Part shown: piece by piece, positions 26,349 to 35,231 of the stretch | Numbering within the stretch: the first letter of the stretch is position 1 | Layout: each line of letters begins with the position of its first letter | DNA from: Halarcobacter mediterraneus | Lineage (GTDB): Bacteria; Campylobacterota; Campylobacteria; Campylobacterales; Arcobacteraceae | NCBI RefSeq assembly: GCF_004116625.1 | Contig: NZ_NXIE01000002.1 | Location: 310,001-374,000, forward strand | Reading direction: 5' to 3' | Length of the DNA: 64,000 bases | The notes under the pieces: generated by a model | What the model saw: the letters and a program-made list of their open reading frames with translations, nothing else | Told to the model about the DNA's origin: nothing | Databases searched by the model: none | Translations under genes and position numbers: made by a program

Positions 26349-28175
26349 ATGAAAACTAAAAATAAAATTATTTTACTTGTGATTTCAATAATTTCATTTA
26401 CCTTTTTTCTAATTACAATAGATATGATCTATAATTTTAGAAGTTATGGTATTAAATCAATAGATGACAAAGCAAAAGCAATTGCCAAAACAGTTGAACA
26501 CTCATTAACTTCTCAAATGGTAAGTGGAGTAATAGATGATAGAGAACTCTTCTTAGGGCAATTAGAGGATATTCCAAATATTGATAAAATATGGTTAAGC
26601 CGTGGACAAAAAGTAATTGATATGTATGGAAAAGGATTAAACAATGAAACAGCAAGAGATGAAGTTGATAGACAAGTTTTAGAAACAGGAGAAACTAAAA
26701 AAGTTGTTAATGACCATATTTTTTCTCAGAGTACTTATAGAATAACTATTCCATATAATGCAACAAGCAAAGGGAAAATAGACTGTATGAGTTGTCATAC
26801 AAATGCCCAAGAAGGAGATACTCTTGGAGCAATTTCAATACAAATGTCAATAGATGATTCAAAACAAATAGGAATAAAAACAATTACAGATACACTGTTA
26901 ATAGCTTTAGTCTTAATGATAGTAATTATATTTCTATTAAATTTTTTAATTTCTCCATTTTTATCATTATTTGATTCTATTAAAAAAGTAATGAATAAAG
27001 CTCAACAAGGGGATTACTCTTATAGAATAAAAAATCCTAGTGGAAAAGAAGCAAAAGATGTTGCCCTTTGGATAAATGGCTTACTTGAAAAACTTGAGAT
27101 TACCCTTGAAGCAATTGATTCTAAAATCTCAATCTTTCTTTCTGAAAATCATAAAATTACTGATAAAGATCATTTAATTAATGTAAAAAATACTGTAGAT
27201 AGATTATCAGATGTCTATAAATTTAGAAAAACAATAGAATATGATGAAACGATTGATGATGTATATAATAGACTTGCTGAAGTATTAAAAATAAAGCTAG
27301 GTATTACAAAATTTAATTTCTTTGAAATAAGTACAATTTCAAATGAATGTAAACTTGTTCATAATGAAGCAAAAATTATTTGTAAAATATTTGAAGAAGG
27401 ATGTAGAGCAGATAGAACAAATACAATTATTGATTCTACTCAATTTAAAGATATATGCCCTTCATGCAAAGCCTGTGATAAACAGAATTATTTTTGTGTT
27501 CCTTATGCGATATCAAATGAATTAGACTTAATTATTTCTATCTATACAGATACTGTTACACAAACAGTTAAAGTTAGAGAAATGATTCCTTATATTCAAG
27601 ATTATGTAGATGCAGCAAAAACCGTAATAGTTAGTAAAAAACTAATGAATATACTTGAACACAATGCCCAGACTGATGCCTTAACAGGATTAAAAAATAG
27701 AAAATATCTTGAAGACATTACACCAAAAGTTACTTCCCAAACCAAAAGATCAGGAATTACTTATGGAGTACTTTTATTAGATATTGATTTCTTTAAAATG
27801 GTAAATGATACTTATGGCCATGATGTAGGAGATAATGCTATTAAAATAGTTTCACAAACTTTAAATGAAAATATTAGAGAATCAGATATTGCTGTTAGAT
27901 ATGGAGGAGAAGAGTTTGTAGTTTTACTCTACAATTGTGATGAACAAGGAGCAATAGATGTTGCCCAAAAAATCAGAACAAATTTTTCTAAAAAAAATAT
28001 TCCAACAGGTGGTACAAACTTTATTCAAAAAACTATGAGTATCGGAGTTTCTATCTTTCCTAATGACACTTTGGAACTTGAAGAAAGTATTAAATTTGCA
28101 GACTTAGCTTTATATGAAGCTAAAAACTCAGGAAGAAATAAAGTAGTTAGGTTTGATAAAACATTAGTTAATTAA
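26349..28175 (+). CDS. Membrane diguanylate cyclase with periplasmic heme-c motif and Cys-rich domain
   Basis: 608 aa. Membrane helix at 7-26, periplasmic region (27-176) with a single CXXCH, C146-MS-C149-H150, in a Tll0287-like sensor context; second membrane helix 182-202; HAMP-like segment (203-255); cytoplasmic region (300-410) with seven cysteines (334, 345, 352, 370, 373, 376, 383); GGDEF domain 440-605 with GGEEF at 519-523 and I-site RESD at 510-513. It should make cyclic di-GMP in response to a redox or gas signal read by covalent heme and possibly by a cytoplasmic metal or disulfide centre; the signal itself is inference. Confidence 0.88.
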   Translation: MKTKNKIILLVISIISFTFFLITIDMIYNFRSYGIKSIDDKAKAIAKTVEHSLTSQMVSGVIDDRELFLGQLEDIPNIDKIWLSRGQKVIDMYGKGLNNETARDEVDRQVLETGETKKVVNDHIFSQSTYRITIPYNATSKGKIDCMSCHTNAQEGDTLGAISIQMSIDDSKQIGIKTITDTLLIALVLMIVIIFLLNFLISPFLSLFDSIKKVMNKAQQGDYSYRIKNPSGKEAKDVALWINGLLEKLEITLEAIDSKISIFLSENHKITDKDHLINVKNTVDRLSDVYKFRKTIEYDETIDDVYNRLAEVLKIKLGITKFNFFEISTISNECKLVHNEAKIICKIFEEGCRADRTNTIIDSTQFKDICPSCKACDKQNYFCVPYAISNELDLIISIYTDTVTQTVKVREMIPYIQDYVDAAKTVIVSKKLMNILEHNAQTDALTGLKNRKYLEDITPKVTSQTKRSGITYGVLLLDIDFFKMVNDTYGHDVGDNAIKIVSQTLNENIRESDIAVRYGGEEFVVLLYNCDEQGAIDVAQKIRTNFSKKNIPTGGTNFIQKTMSIGVSIFPNDTLELEESIKFADLALYEAKNSGRNKVVRFDKTLVN

Positions 28176-28180
28176 AATTT

Positions 28181-28233
28181 TAATCTTAAGATTATTTTAG
28201 ATAAAATATTATCCTTTAAAAATAATCTTAGGA
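28181..28233 (+). promoter_or_regulatory. Nested inverted repeats in argB leader; possible RBS-sequestering hairpin or operator
   Basis: A 14-bp palindrome TAATCTTAAGATTA (28181-28194) is followed by AATAATCTTA (28221-28230). Arm 28187-28198 pairs perfectly (12 bp) with 28219-28230, and flanking bases extend the stem over AGGA (28230-28233), the likely Shine-Dalgarno sequence of argB. A -10-like TAAAAT lies in the loop (28203-28208), so the repeats may instead be DNA sites flanking a promoter. Confidence 0.45.
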
Positions 28234-28239
28234 ATTTTT

Positions 28240-29142
28240 ATGCAGAAAAAACAACACAAAGTTCAAACACTCCTTGATGCAATTCCTCATATTAAAAAAT
28301 TTTATGGAAAAACTATTGTTATAAAATATGGTGGTTCTGCACAAACAAGCCCTGAACTAAAAGATAAATTTGCAGAAGATATTGTTTTATTATCTTTAGT
28401 AGGAATAAAACCTGTAATTGTTCATGGTGGTGGAGCTAGAATTTCAGAACTATTAGAAAAATTACAAATTCACTCAGAATTTATAGATGGACATAGAGTT
28501 ACATCTGAAGAAACAATGAGAGTAGTGGAAATGGTTCTAAGTGGAGAGATTAATAAGAATATCACTTCTTTATTAAATCACCATGGAGCTAAAGCAATTG
28601 GAATTTCAGGTAAAGACTCAGCTATTATAAAAGCAAAACCAAAAGATGATGGAAAATTTGGTTACACAGGTGTAATAACAGAAGTAAATGGTTCAATGAT
28701 AAACAACCTAATAAAAGAAGGATTTATTCCAGTTATTGCACCAATTGCAGATAGTGCAAAACCTAATCATCCAGGATTTAATATAAATGCAGACGTTGCA
28801 GCTAGCAAAATTGCTCAAGCAATCGGAGCTCAAAAAGTTTTATTCCTAACAGATACAATTGGAGTACTTGACAAAGAAAAAAATCTTCTAAACTCTTTAG
28901 ATAAAGAAGATGTAGAAAAATATAAAGAAAACGAAACTATTGCAGGAGGAATGATACCAAAAGTTGATTCTTGCATAGATGCAATTTATAATGGAGTTAA
29001 TAAAGCACATATCATTGATGGAAGAGTTGAACACTCTATTTTATTAGAACTTTTTACAAGTGATGGAATTGGCACTCAATTTTTAAGAAAAGATAATCCA
29101 AACAATGGTATTGATATGGAAAAATTATTAAATGAAAAATAA
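28240..29142 (+). CDS. argB: Acetylglutamate kinase
   Basis: 300-aa amino acid kinase: phosphorylates N-acetylglutamate, the second step of arginine synthesis. Motifs: VIKYGGSAQTS (about 28-38), VIVHGGGARIS, GHRVTSEETMRVVEMVL, and the C-terminal TIAGGMIPKVDSC, DGRVEHSILLELFT. The N-terminal helix plus the C-terminal region is typical of arginine-inhibited hexameric forms, but inhibition is not proven by sequence. thrC follows 41 bases later without a clear terminator. Confidence 0.95.
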   Translation: MQKKQHKVQTLLDAIPHIKKFYGKTIVIKYGGSAQTSPELKDKFAEDIVLLSLVGIKPVIVHGGGARISELLEKLQIHSEFIDGHRVTSEETMRVVEMVLSGEINKNITSLLNHHGAKAIGISGKDSAIIKAKPKDDGKFGYTGVITEVNGSMINNLIKEGFIPVIAPIADSAKPNHPGFNINADVAASKIAQAIGAQKVLFLTDTIGVLDKEKNLLNSLDKEDVEKYKENETIAGGMIPKVDSCIDAIYNGVNKAHIIDGRVEHSILLELFTSDGIGTQFLRKDNPNNGIDMEKLLNEK

Positions 29143-29183
29143 AAGTTCTATCAAAAACTAGGACAAATTATAAGGAAAATATA

Positions 29184-30662
29184 ATGAATTTTATAGAAAC
29201 AAGAGGAAATAACGGCATAAAACCTAAAGAAGTTAGTTTTTCTCACGCAATTTTAAACCCAAGTGCTTCATTTGGAGGTTTATATGTTCCAAAATATTTA
29301 CCTGAACTTGAAGAAAACTTCATAGAAAATCATTTAAATTGTTCATATAAACAATTAGCTTATGACATTTTAAAAGCCTTTGAAATAGATATTGATGATA
29401 AAGAAATACATAAAGCTTTAGACCTTTATGATAACTTTGATGATAAAGACAATCCTTGTCCAGTAGTGAAAGTAAAAGATGATTTATTTGTCCATGAACA
29501 ATATCATGGACCTACGAGAGCTTTTAAAGATATGGCTTTACAACCATTTGGTTCAATACTTTCATCCCTTGCAAAGCAAAGAAATGAAAAATATCTTATC
29601 TTAGCAGCAACATCAGGAGATACTGGACCAGCAGCATTAAATACTTTTAAAAATAAAGAAAATATAAAAATTGCTTGTATGTACCCTGATGGAGGAACAT
29701 CTGATGTTCAAAGACTTCAAATGGTATGTGAAGATGGTAATAATCAAAAAATAATCGGAATAAAAGGAAATTTTGATGATGCACAAACAGCATTAAAAAA
29801 TCTTTTAGCTTCAGATTCTTTTAAAGAAGAATTAGAAAAAGATGGTATTAAACTTAGTGCCGCAAACTCAGTAAATTTTGGAAGAATTATTTTCCAAATA
29901 ATCTATCATTTCTGGTCATATATTCAATTAATAAAACAAAATGAAATCACTTATTCAGAAAAAATCTATTTAAGTGTTCCAAGTGGGAACTTTGGTAATG
30001 TTTTAGGTGCTTTTTATGCAAAAAAAATGGGATTACCAATTGAAAAGATGTTAGTTGCTTCTAATGAAAATAATATTCTTACAGAGTGGATAAATACTGG
30101 TATTTATGATATTAGAGAAAAGAAATTAATACTTACAAAGTCACCAGCAATGGATATTTTGAAATCATCTAATATTGAAAGAATAATGTTCTCTTTATTT
30201 GGTTCGGCAAGAACAAAAGAGCTATTTGAAGAATTAAATGAAAATAATATTTTTGAATTAACAGAAGAAGAAACAAAACTTTTACAAGAAGAGTTTTCTG
30301 CAATTAATTCAGATGATAAATATGGAACAAAAACAATTAAAAGTTATTTAGACAATGGTTATTTAATGGACCCACATACTGCGACTTGTATAAAAGCTTA
30401 TGAAAATTTAAAAGAAAAAGATTTAAAAACAGTTATTTATTCAACAGCTGAATGGACAAAATTTTCTCCTACTGTTTTAAATGCATTAAATGAAAATGAA
30501 AAAAAATATTCAGACAAAGAAGCTTTAGAAGAAATTTCTTCAAAATACAATGCTAATCTTCCTCACTCAATTGCTTCACTTTTTAACTCAAAAATCAACC
30601 ATAATATAGTAATCGAAAAAGATAAAATAGAAGAAGAAATTATCAAATTTATCAAGGAATAA
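29184..30662 (+). CDS. thrC: Threonine synthase
   Basis: 492 aa PLP enzyme converting O-phosphohomoserine to threonine. It starts MNFIETRGNNGIKPKEVSFSHAI, with PLP lysine in GPTRAFKDMALQ (about residue 115), and TSGDTGPAALNTF. Length fits the long (yeast/E. coli-type) class. The product of thrB (56645-57526) would supply its substrate. Its end overlaps a terminator hairpin. Confidence 0.94.
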   Translation: MNFIETRGNNGIKPKEVSFSHAILNPSASFGGLYVPKYLPELEENFIENHLNCSYKQLAYDILKAFEIDIDDKEIHKALDLYDNFDDKDNPCPVVKVKDDLFVHEQYHGPTRAFKDMALQPFGSILSSLAKQRNEKYLILAATSGDTGPAALNTFKNKENIKIACMYPDGGTSDVQRLQMVCEDGNNQKIIGIKGNFDDAQTALKNLLASDSFKEELEKDGIKLSAANSVNFGRIIFQIIYHFWSYIQLIKQNEITYSEKIYLSVPSGNFGNVLGAFYAKKMGLPIEKMLVASNENNILTEWINTGIYDIREKKLILTKSPAMDILKSSNIERIMFSLFGSARTKELFEELNENNIFELTEEETKLLQEEFSAINSDDKYGTKTIKSYLDNGYLMDPHTATCIKAYENLKEKDLKTVIYSTAEWTKFSPTVLNALNENEKKYSDKEALEEISSKYNANLPHSIASLFNSKINHNIVIEKDKIEEEIIKFIKE

Positions 30663-30675
30663 ATATTCCTTTGAT
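30651..30675 (+). terminator. Terminator-like hairpin after thrC
   Basis: ATCAAGGAAT (30651-30660) pairs with ATTCC and TTGAT (30665-30675) with one bulged base; the stem includes the last codons and stop of thrC. The 148-base spacer to petA carries no other gene. Confidence 0.55.
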
Positions 30676-30772
30676 AAGTTTGTCTTATAATTCTTTTGTG
30701 TAATTTAAGCACACATCCTTGAAATTATAGGTATTTTTGACCTTAGTCATCATTATTTAAGAAAATTAATTA

Positions 30773-30778
30773 TATAAT
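30773..30778 (+). promoter_or_regulatory. Putative -10 element for petABC
   Basis: TATAAT, 33 bases before the petA ATG, in AATTATATAATCT; no convincing -35. Confidence 0.5.
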
Positions 30779-30810
30779 CTATAAATTTAATTTTAAAATA
30801 AGGAAGCTAA

Positions 30811-31311
30811 ATGTCTAACGAAACAAATAGACGGGATTTTCTAGGTTACACATTTGCAGCTGTTGCAGCTGTTGGTGGAGCAGCTTCACTTGTTGGTATG
30901 AAACAAGTGTGGGATCCATTACCAAGTGTATTAGCTGGTGGATTTACAACAGTAGAACTTAGTGGACTAAAAGCGGGAGAGCCTCAAACATTTATGTGGA
31001 GAGGTAAACCAATTTTTGTACTTAAGAAAACTACTGATATGGAAGATAATAGTAGAGACTTATTAATTGGTGATGATAGATTCACTGTTGCAATTGGTCT
31101 TTGTACTCACTTAGGATGTATTCCTGCATGGAAGAAAAATATGTGGAAATGTGCATGTCACGGTGGAGAGTTCAACCCTAGTGCTGAACAAGTTTTTGGA
31201 CCTCCTCCTAGACCTCTTGATTTACCTCCATTTAGTGTAAAAGGAACTTCTATCGTTTTAGGAGAAGAAGGACCTGAATACAAAAAAATCGCTGCTGCGA
31301 TGATGGCATAA
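30811..31311 (+). CDS. petA: Ubiquinol/menaquinol-cytochrome c reductase, Rieske iron-sulfur subunit
   Basis: 166 aa. A twin-arginine start NRRDFLGYTF and hydrophobic helix (about 11-29) anchor it and direct Tat export. Rieske [2Fe-2S] ligands are visible: C98-T-H100 with C103 in box I (CTHLGC) and C114, H117 with C116 in box II (CACHGG); C103 and C116 would form the disulfide. It carries electrons from quinol to cytochrome c1 in complex III. First gene of petABC; a strong RBS AAGGAAG precedes it. Confidence 0.97.
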   Translation: MSNETNRRDFLGYTFAAVAAVGGAASLVGMKQVWDPLPSVLAGGFTTVELSGLKAGEPQTFMWRGKPIFVLKKTTDMEDNSRDLLIGDDRFTVAIGLCTHLGCIPAWKKNMWKCACHGGEFNPSAEQVFGPPPRPLDLPPFSVKGTSIVLGEEGPEYKKIAAAMMA

Positions 31312-31321
31312 GGAGAGGTAA

Positions 31322-32569
31322 ATGGCAAAATTTGAAAAAGCTAATTCTGTAGGTGAATGGTTAGATCAAAGACTTAACACTACAGCTTTAACAAAAGTTT
31401 TAATGACTGAATATTGGATTCCAAAAGATATTAACTTCTTATGGGCTATGGGTGTTCTTTTAGCAGTAACGTTCAAAATCTTAGTAATTTCTGGTTTATT
31501 CTTAATGATGTACTACAAACCAGATGTAAATTTAGCATTTGATTCTGTAAACTATACAATTATGCAAGAAGTTGCATATGGTTGGTTATTTAGACACATG
31601 CATGGTGTTGCAGCCTCTGTAGTATTCTTAATTATTTATATTCACATGTTTACAGGAATTTATTATGGTTCTTATAAACAAGGTAGAGAAATGATTTGGA
31701 TTTCTGGTATGTTATTATTTATGACATTCTCAGCAGCTGGTTTCTCTGGTTATATGCTACCATGGGGACAAATGTCATATTGGGCAGCAATGGTTATTAC
31801 AAACTTATTTGGTGGTGTTCCAGTTATTGGTGATGCATTAGTTGTGTGGATTAGAGGTGACTTTAATGTTGCAGATGCTACATTAACTAGATTCTTTATG
31901 TTACACGTATTCTTATTACCAATTGTTATTATGGGTATCATTGGATTACACTTTTATACATTAAGAATTCCTCACGTTAACAATCAAAAAGGTGAAGAAA
32001 TTGATTATGATGCAGAAGCAGAAAAATATTTAACTGGAAATAAAAAAGAAGCTAAAGTTATTCCTTTCTGGCCAGTATTTATTTCAAAAGATTTTGCAAT
32101 TTTAGGTATTTTCTTAATTTTCTATTTCTATTTAGTATTCTTCCATTATAACTTTGCAATGGATCCAGTAAACTTTGATCCAGCAGACAATATGGTTACA
32201 CCTGCACATATTTATCCAGAATGGTATTTCTTATGGTCATATGAAGTATTAAGAGGTTTCTTCTTTGATGTTGGTCCTGTTAAGGCATTTGATATTGGGT
32301 TAGCAGCATTTGGATTTGCAAACGTAATTTTCTTATTATTACCATGGTTAGATAGAGATACAAAAATTTTACCAGCACATAAAAGACCTATGTTCTTTAT
32401 TTGGTTCTGGGTATTAATGGCTGACTTGATTGTATTAACAATTTGGGGTAAACTACCTCCAACAGGTACTAATGCGTGGATTGGATTTGCAGCAGCAATG
32501 CTATTTATTATCTTATTCTTAGTACTTCCAATTGTTACAAAAATTGATGCAAAAAAGAGAGGTGAGTAA
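31322..32569 (+). CDS. petB: Cytochrome b of the bc1 complex
   Basis: 415 aa, about eight membrane helices, binding the two b hemes and both quinone sites. Seen: AYGWLFRHMHGVAASVVF and HVFLLPIVIMGIIGLHFYTLR with the heme histidines, PWGQMSYWAAMVITNLFGGVPVIG (Qo site) and PEWYFLWSYEVLR, the conserved PEWY loop. Short extra loop KYLTGNKKEAK lies between the two halves. SD AAGGAGAGG; its stop codon overlaps the petC start (TAATG). Confidence 0.97.
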   Translation: MAKFEKANSVGEWLDQRLNTTALTKVLMTEYWIPKDINFLWAMGVLLAVTFKILVISGLFLMMYYKPDVNLAFDSVNYTIMQEVAYGWLFRHMHGVAASVVFLIIYIHMFTGIYYGSYKQGREMIWISGMLLFMTFSAAGFSGYMLPWGQMSYWAAMVITNLFGGVPVIGDALVVWIRGDFNVADATLTRFFMLHVFLLPIVIMGIIGLHFYTLRIPHVNNQKGEEIDYDAEAEKYLTGNKKEAKVIPFWPVFISKDFAILGIFLIFYFYLVFFHYNFAMDPVNFDPADNMVTPAHIYPEWYFLWSYEVLRGFFFDVGPVKAFDIGLAAFGFANVIFLLLPWLDRDTKILPAHKRPMFFIWFWVLMADLIVLTIWGKLPPTGTNAWIGFAAAMLFIILFLVLPIVTKIDAKKRGE

Positions 32570-33597
32570 TGAGAGAATTAAAAATATTAGCAGTAGTAGT
32601 AGTTTTAACACTTGTTACATACTGGGGAGTTGAACCTTTTGCTCACTCTCAAATGCATCCACATGTAGAACCAGCAAATTATAATTTTGCTGAAGCAGAT
32701 AAAGAAACAACAAAAGAAGCAGTAACTGTTGCTAAAGAAGCTTTAGAAGAAGCACAAAAAGAAAATAACGAAAAAGATATTCATCTTGCACAAGTAGAGT
32801 ATGATAATGCAGTGGCATTTGAAAAAACAATGACTGATTTTTGGACTGCAAATGAAGAAGTTACTTCATTAACTGGAAATGCTGAAAATGGTGCTGTTTT
32901 AGTACAATCAAATTGTACAGCGTGTCACTCTATTGAAAAGCAAGGTTTCCCTCAATTAATGGATAATGCAAGTGCAGCAGCAGCTTATGGTGTAGTTCCT
33001 CCAGATTTAAGTACCGCAGGAAAGATTTATACAAAAGACTATCTAGTTGCATTTATTAAAGACCCTGCTTTAGCATCAAAAGTATCTCATAAATTTGTTG
33101 ATGGTAAAATTCATCCAATGCCAGGTTATGGTTGGATGCAACCACAAGAAATTGCAGATATGGTAGCTTACTTACAATCAATTTCTCCAAAAGAAATGAC
33201 AAATAAGGAAGTATTTACTGATGCTTGTCAAAGATGTCATGGTATTAAATATGGAGATATGCAAGGTGGTACAATGGCTGCTAAAACTCCAAATGAAAAT
33301 ATCAAAGCATACATGGGGAAACTTCCTCCAGATTTATCACAATATATTAGATCAAGAGGAGAATCATACTTACATACATTTGTTAATGACCCTCAAAAAC
33401 ACTTAGAAGGTACTGCTATGCCTAGAGTTGGTTTAACTAATGATGCAGAAGTTCAAGTTGTAAAATATATGCAAGAAGTTGGTGATTCTAAAAAAGAGCA
33501 AAGAGAAGCTTTAGGTCCTAAGTTCTTAATTTATCTAGTAATTTTTGCAATTTTCGCTTGGCTATGGAAAGCAAGTAAATGGAGAGATGTTCATTAA
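32569..33597 (+). CDS. petC: Diheme cytochrome c1 of the bc1 complex
   Basis: 342 aa. N-terminal hydrophobic helix (4-19), two covalent heme motifs CTACH (116-120) and CQRCH (220-224), and a C-terminal membrane anchor (317-333). Diheme c1 is usual for this phylum, unlike the monoheme c1 of mitochondria. Residues about 42-90 form a highly charged, Ala/Glu/Lys-rich helix before the first heme. It accepts electrons from the Rieske protein in the periplasm. Start overlaps petB stop by 1 base. Confidence 0.95.
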   Translation: MRELKILAVVVVLTLVTYWGVEPFAHSQMHPHVEPANYNFAEADKETTKEAVTVAKEALEEAQKENNEKDIHLAQVEYDNAVAFEKTMTDFWTANEEVTSLTGNAENGAVLVQSNCTACHSIEKQGFPQLMDNASAAAAYGVVPPDLSTAGKIYTKDYLVAFIKDPALASKVSHKFVDGKIHPMPGYGWMQPQEIADMVAYLQSISPKEMTNKEVFTDACQRCHGIKYGDMQGGTMAAKTPNENIKAYMGKLPPDLSQYIRSRGESYLHTFVNDPQKHLEGTAMPRVGLTNDAEVQVVKYMQEVGDSKKEQREALGPKFLIYLVIFAIFAWLWKASKWRDVH

Positions 33598-33638
33598 GAA
33601 CATCTTTTCATAATATATAAAAAGAGGGAGAATATAAT

Positions 33639-34034
33639 ATGAAATTAATTAAAATCTTAGCTGCATTAGCACTTACAGCCTGTATTAGCTCGGCACAAGA
33701 TGTAATGCAAAAATCAATGAACATTATGGAACAAGGTATGACAGAAATTCAAAAAGGTTTTTTAAACAACAATATTGAATTAATTAAAAGTGGTACTCAA
33801 AAAGTTAGAGAAGGGAATACTCTTTTTTCTGATGAAAAAGTAATTGCTCAATATTTACCAGAAAATAAAAAGCATATGGTAAATATTGCATCAAATGCAG
33901 CAAAAAGAATTTCTCTTGATGCAAATGTTTTAGAATTGAATTTAGAAAACAAAGCATATATTGATGCAGCAAATGCTTACTCAGACATGATGAATGCCTG
34001 TGCTAGATGTCATTCTATTGTAAGAGCTTGGTAG
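33639..34034 (+). CDS. Small periplasmic c-type cytochrome, cytochrome c'/c556-like
   Basis: 131 aa. Signal peptide MKLIKILAALALTACISSA with likely cleavage after residue 19. The mature part looks like a four-helix bundle and ends in a single heme motif C121-AR-C124-H125 seven residues from the C-terminus, as in class II cytochromes. It lies 41 bases after petC, before a shared terminator, so it probably belongs to the bc1 transcript and may be an electron acceptor or gas-binding cytochrome; which is unresolved. Confidence 0.82.
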   Translation: MKLIKILAALALTACISSAQDVMQKSMNIMEQGMTEIQKGFLNNNIELIKSGTQKVREGNTLFSDEKVIAQYLPENKKHMVNIASNAAKRISLDANVLELNLENKAYIDAANAYSDMMNACARCHSIVRAW

Positions 34035-34043
34035 TTATACATT

Positions 34044-34073
34044 AAAAAGATAAACTTTTTTGTTTATCTTTTT
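34044..34073. terminator. Bidirectional terminator after the cytochrome gene and rsmE
   Basis: 12-bp perfect stem (34044-34055 with 34062-34073), 6-T loop, T run on one strand and A run on the other; ends the pet unit and the convergent rsmE unit. Confidence 0.8.
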
Positions 34074-34080
34074 ATAAAAT

Positions 34081-34752
34081 TTATACAATAATTTTAGAAA
34101 CTGCACTTATAGCAGCTGTTTCGCTTCTTAATATCAATTTAGAATCAAATCCTACTATTTTATTTTCTTCAAAATAATCCCTTTCTTTTTTAGAAAAACC
34201 ACCTTCACAACCTAAAACTAAAGTTTTAATTTCATCTTTTTTTGAATCAATACTTTTAGAAGAGAAGTCCAAAAAGTATACATTATCATTTTGCTTTAAA
34301 AAATCTTCTATACCATTTGAGCTTTCTAATTTAATAATAGAAGATCTTCCACATTGAGAAGAAGAATTAATCAATATTTTTTCTAATTTATCCATATTTA
34401 TTTTAAAATTGTTTTGAGAATATTCACAATAAATAAAAGTGATTTTATCTACACCCAATTCATTTAAAGAAGCTATATATTTTTCTACTATTTTCGGATC
34501 AATTAAACACCACCCTAAATGTATTTTTTTATCATTTTCAATTATCTTTTCTTCAAAAGACAATAATTGTAATTTAGCATCTTTTTTTGTAATATCAATT
34601 ACCCTATATAAATAAATATTTTTATCATTCAAGTTTCTAAAATAAATTTCATCATTAATTTTTTGTCGTCTAGCTTTAAATAGATATTTGTAAGTTTCAT
34701 TATCAACAGTTAAAATTTCTTGCGAAGCTTCCTTATGATAAGTAAATTGCAT
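34081..34752 (-). CDS. rsmE: 16S rRNA (uracil-1498-N3)-methyltransferase
   Basis: 223-aa SPOUT methyltransferase that modifies U1498 of 16S rRNA. I use ATG 34752 (MQFTYHKEASQ), one base after the stop codon of the upstream gene; a start ten codons earlier would overlap that gene. Motifs: YKYLFKARRQKINDEI (PUA-like N-terminal domain), SSQCGRSSIIKLE, LVLGCEGGFSKKERDYF and LRSETAAISAVSKI at the knot. No independent strong RBS, so translation is probably coupled to the upstream gene. Confidence 0.9.
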   Translation of the reverse strand: MQFTYHKEASQEILTVDNETYKYLFKARRQKINDEIYFRNLNDKNIYLYRVIDITKKDAKLQLLSFEEKIIENDKKIHLGWCLIDPKIVEKYIASLNELGVDKITFIYCEYSQNNFKINMDKLEKILINSSSQCGRSSIIKLESSNGIEDFLKQNDNVYFLDFSSKSIDSKKDEIKTLVLGCEGGFSKKERDYFEENKIVGFDSKLILRSETAAISAVSKIIV

Positions 34753-34753
34753 T

Positions 34754-35158
34754 TTAAAAAATCTTTGAAATAATATAAACAAAAATCAAAACACAGATTT
34801 CTATAGTATATATTTTTTTAGAATAGACTCTAAAATCTTCTTGAAGCTTTATATCTTTACTTTTAATTACTCTCATCCTCTTATATCTTTTTATTTCTAT
34901 TACTAACAAAAAAATTGCTGCTGCTATCATAAAAAATACAGTAAATGAAAAATGTTGAGCATATGCAGATACAATTGCTCCTGTATACATAACAATTGCA
35001 TTTGTTAAATGATATAAAGGTGTCATAAACTTTAATCTCTTTGCAAGAGGTATAAATTCCTTAACAGTATATACAGAATATAGGTTAAAAAGCATTATTG
35101 CCAAAAAAAAGTATATTGTATAAACGTGTGTCTGTATCGCACCACTCATTAGTTCCAT
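34754..35158 (-). CDS. Hypothetical four-helix inner membrane protein
   Basis: 134 aa with four predicted membrane helices (about 11-30, 45-64, 70-88, 115-132) and a basic loop between helices 3 and 4 (EIKRYKRMRVIKSKD). Histidines H11, H50 and H69 lie near membrane edges, which would allow heme or metal binding, but no known motif is met. Leads the rsmE unit, separated by one base. I do not recognise the family. Confidence 0.65.
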   Translation of the reverse strand: MELMSGAIQTHVYTIYFFLAIMLFNLYSVYTVKEFIPLAKRLKFMTPLYHLTNAIVMYTGAIVSAYAQHFSFTVFFMIAAAIFLLVIEIKRYKRMRVIKSKDIKLQEDFRVYSKKIYTIEICVLIFVYIISKIF

Positions 35159-35231
35159 GTTAATCTCACTTTTAAAAAATTTTGGTATTATATCTTATTT
35201 GTCATAAGGTATTAGTAAAGAAGGATAATTC

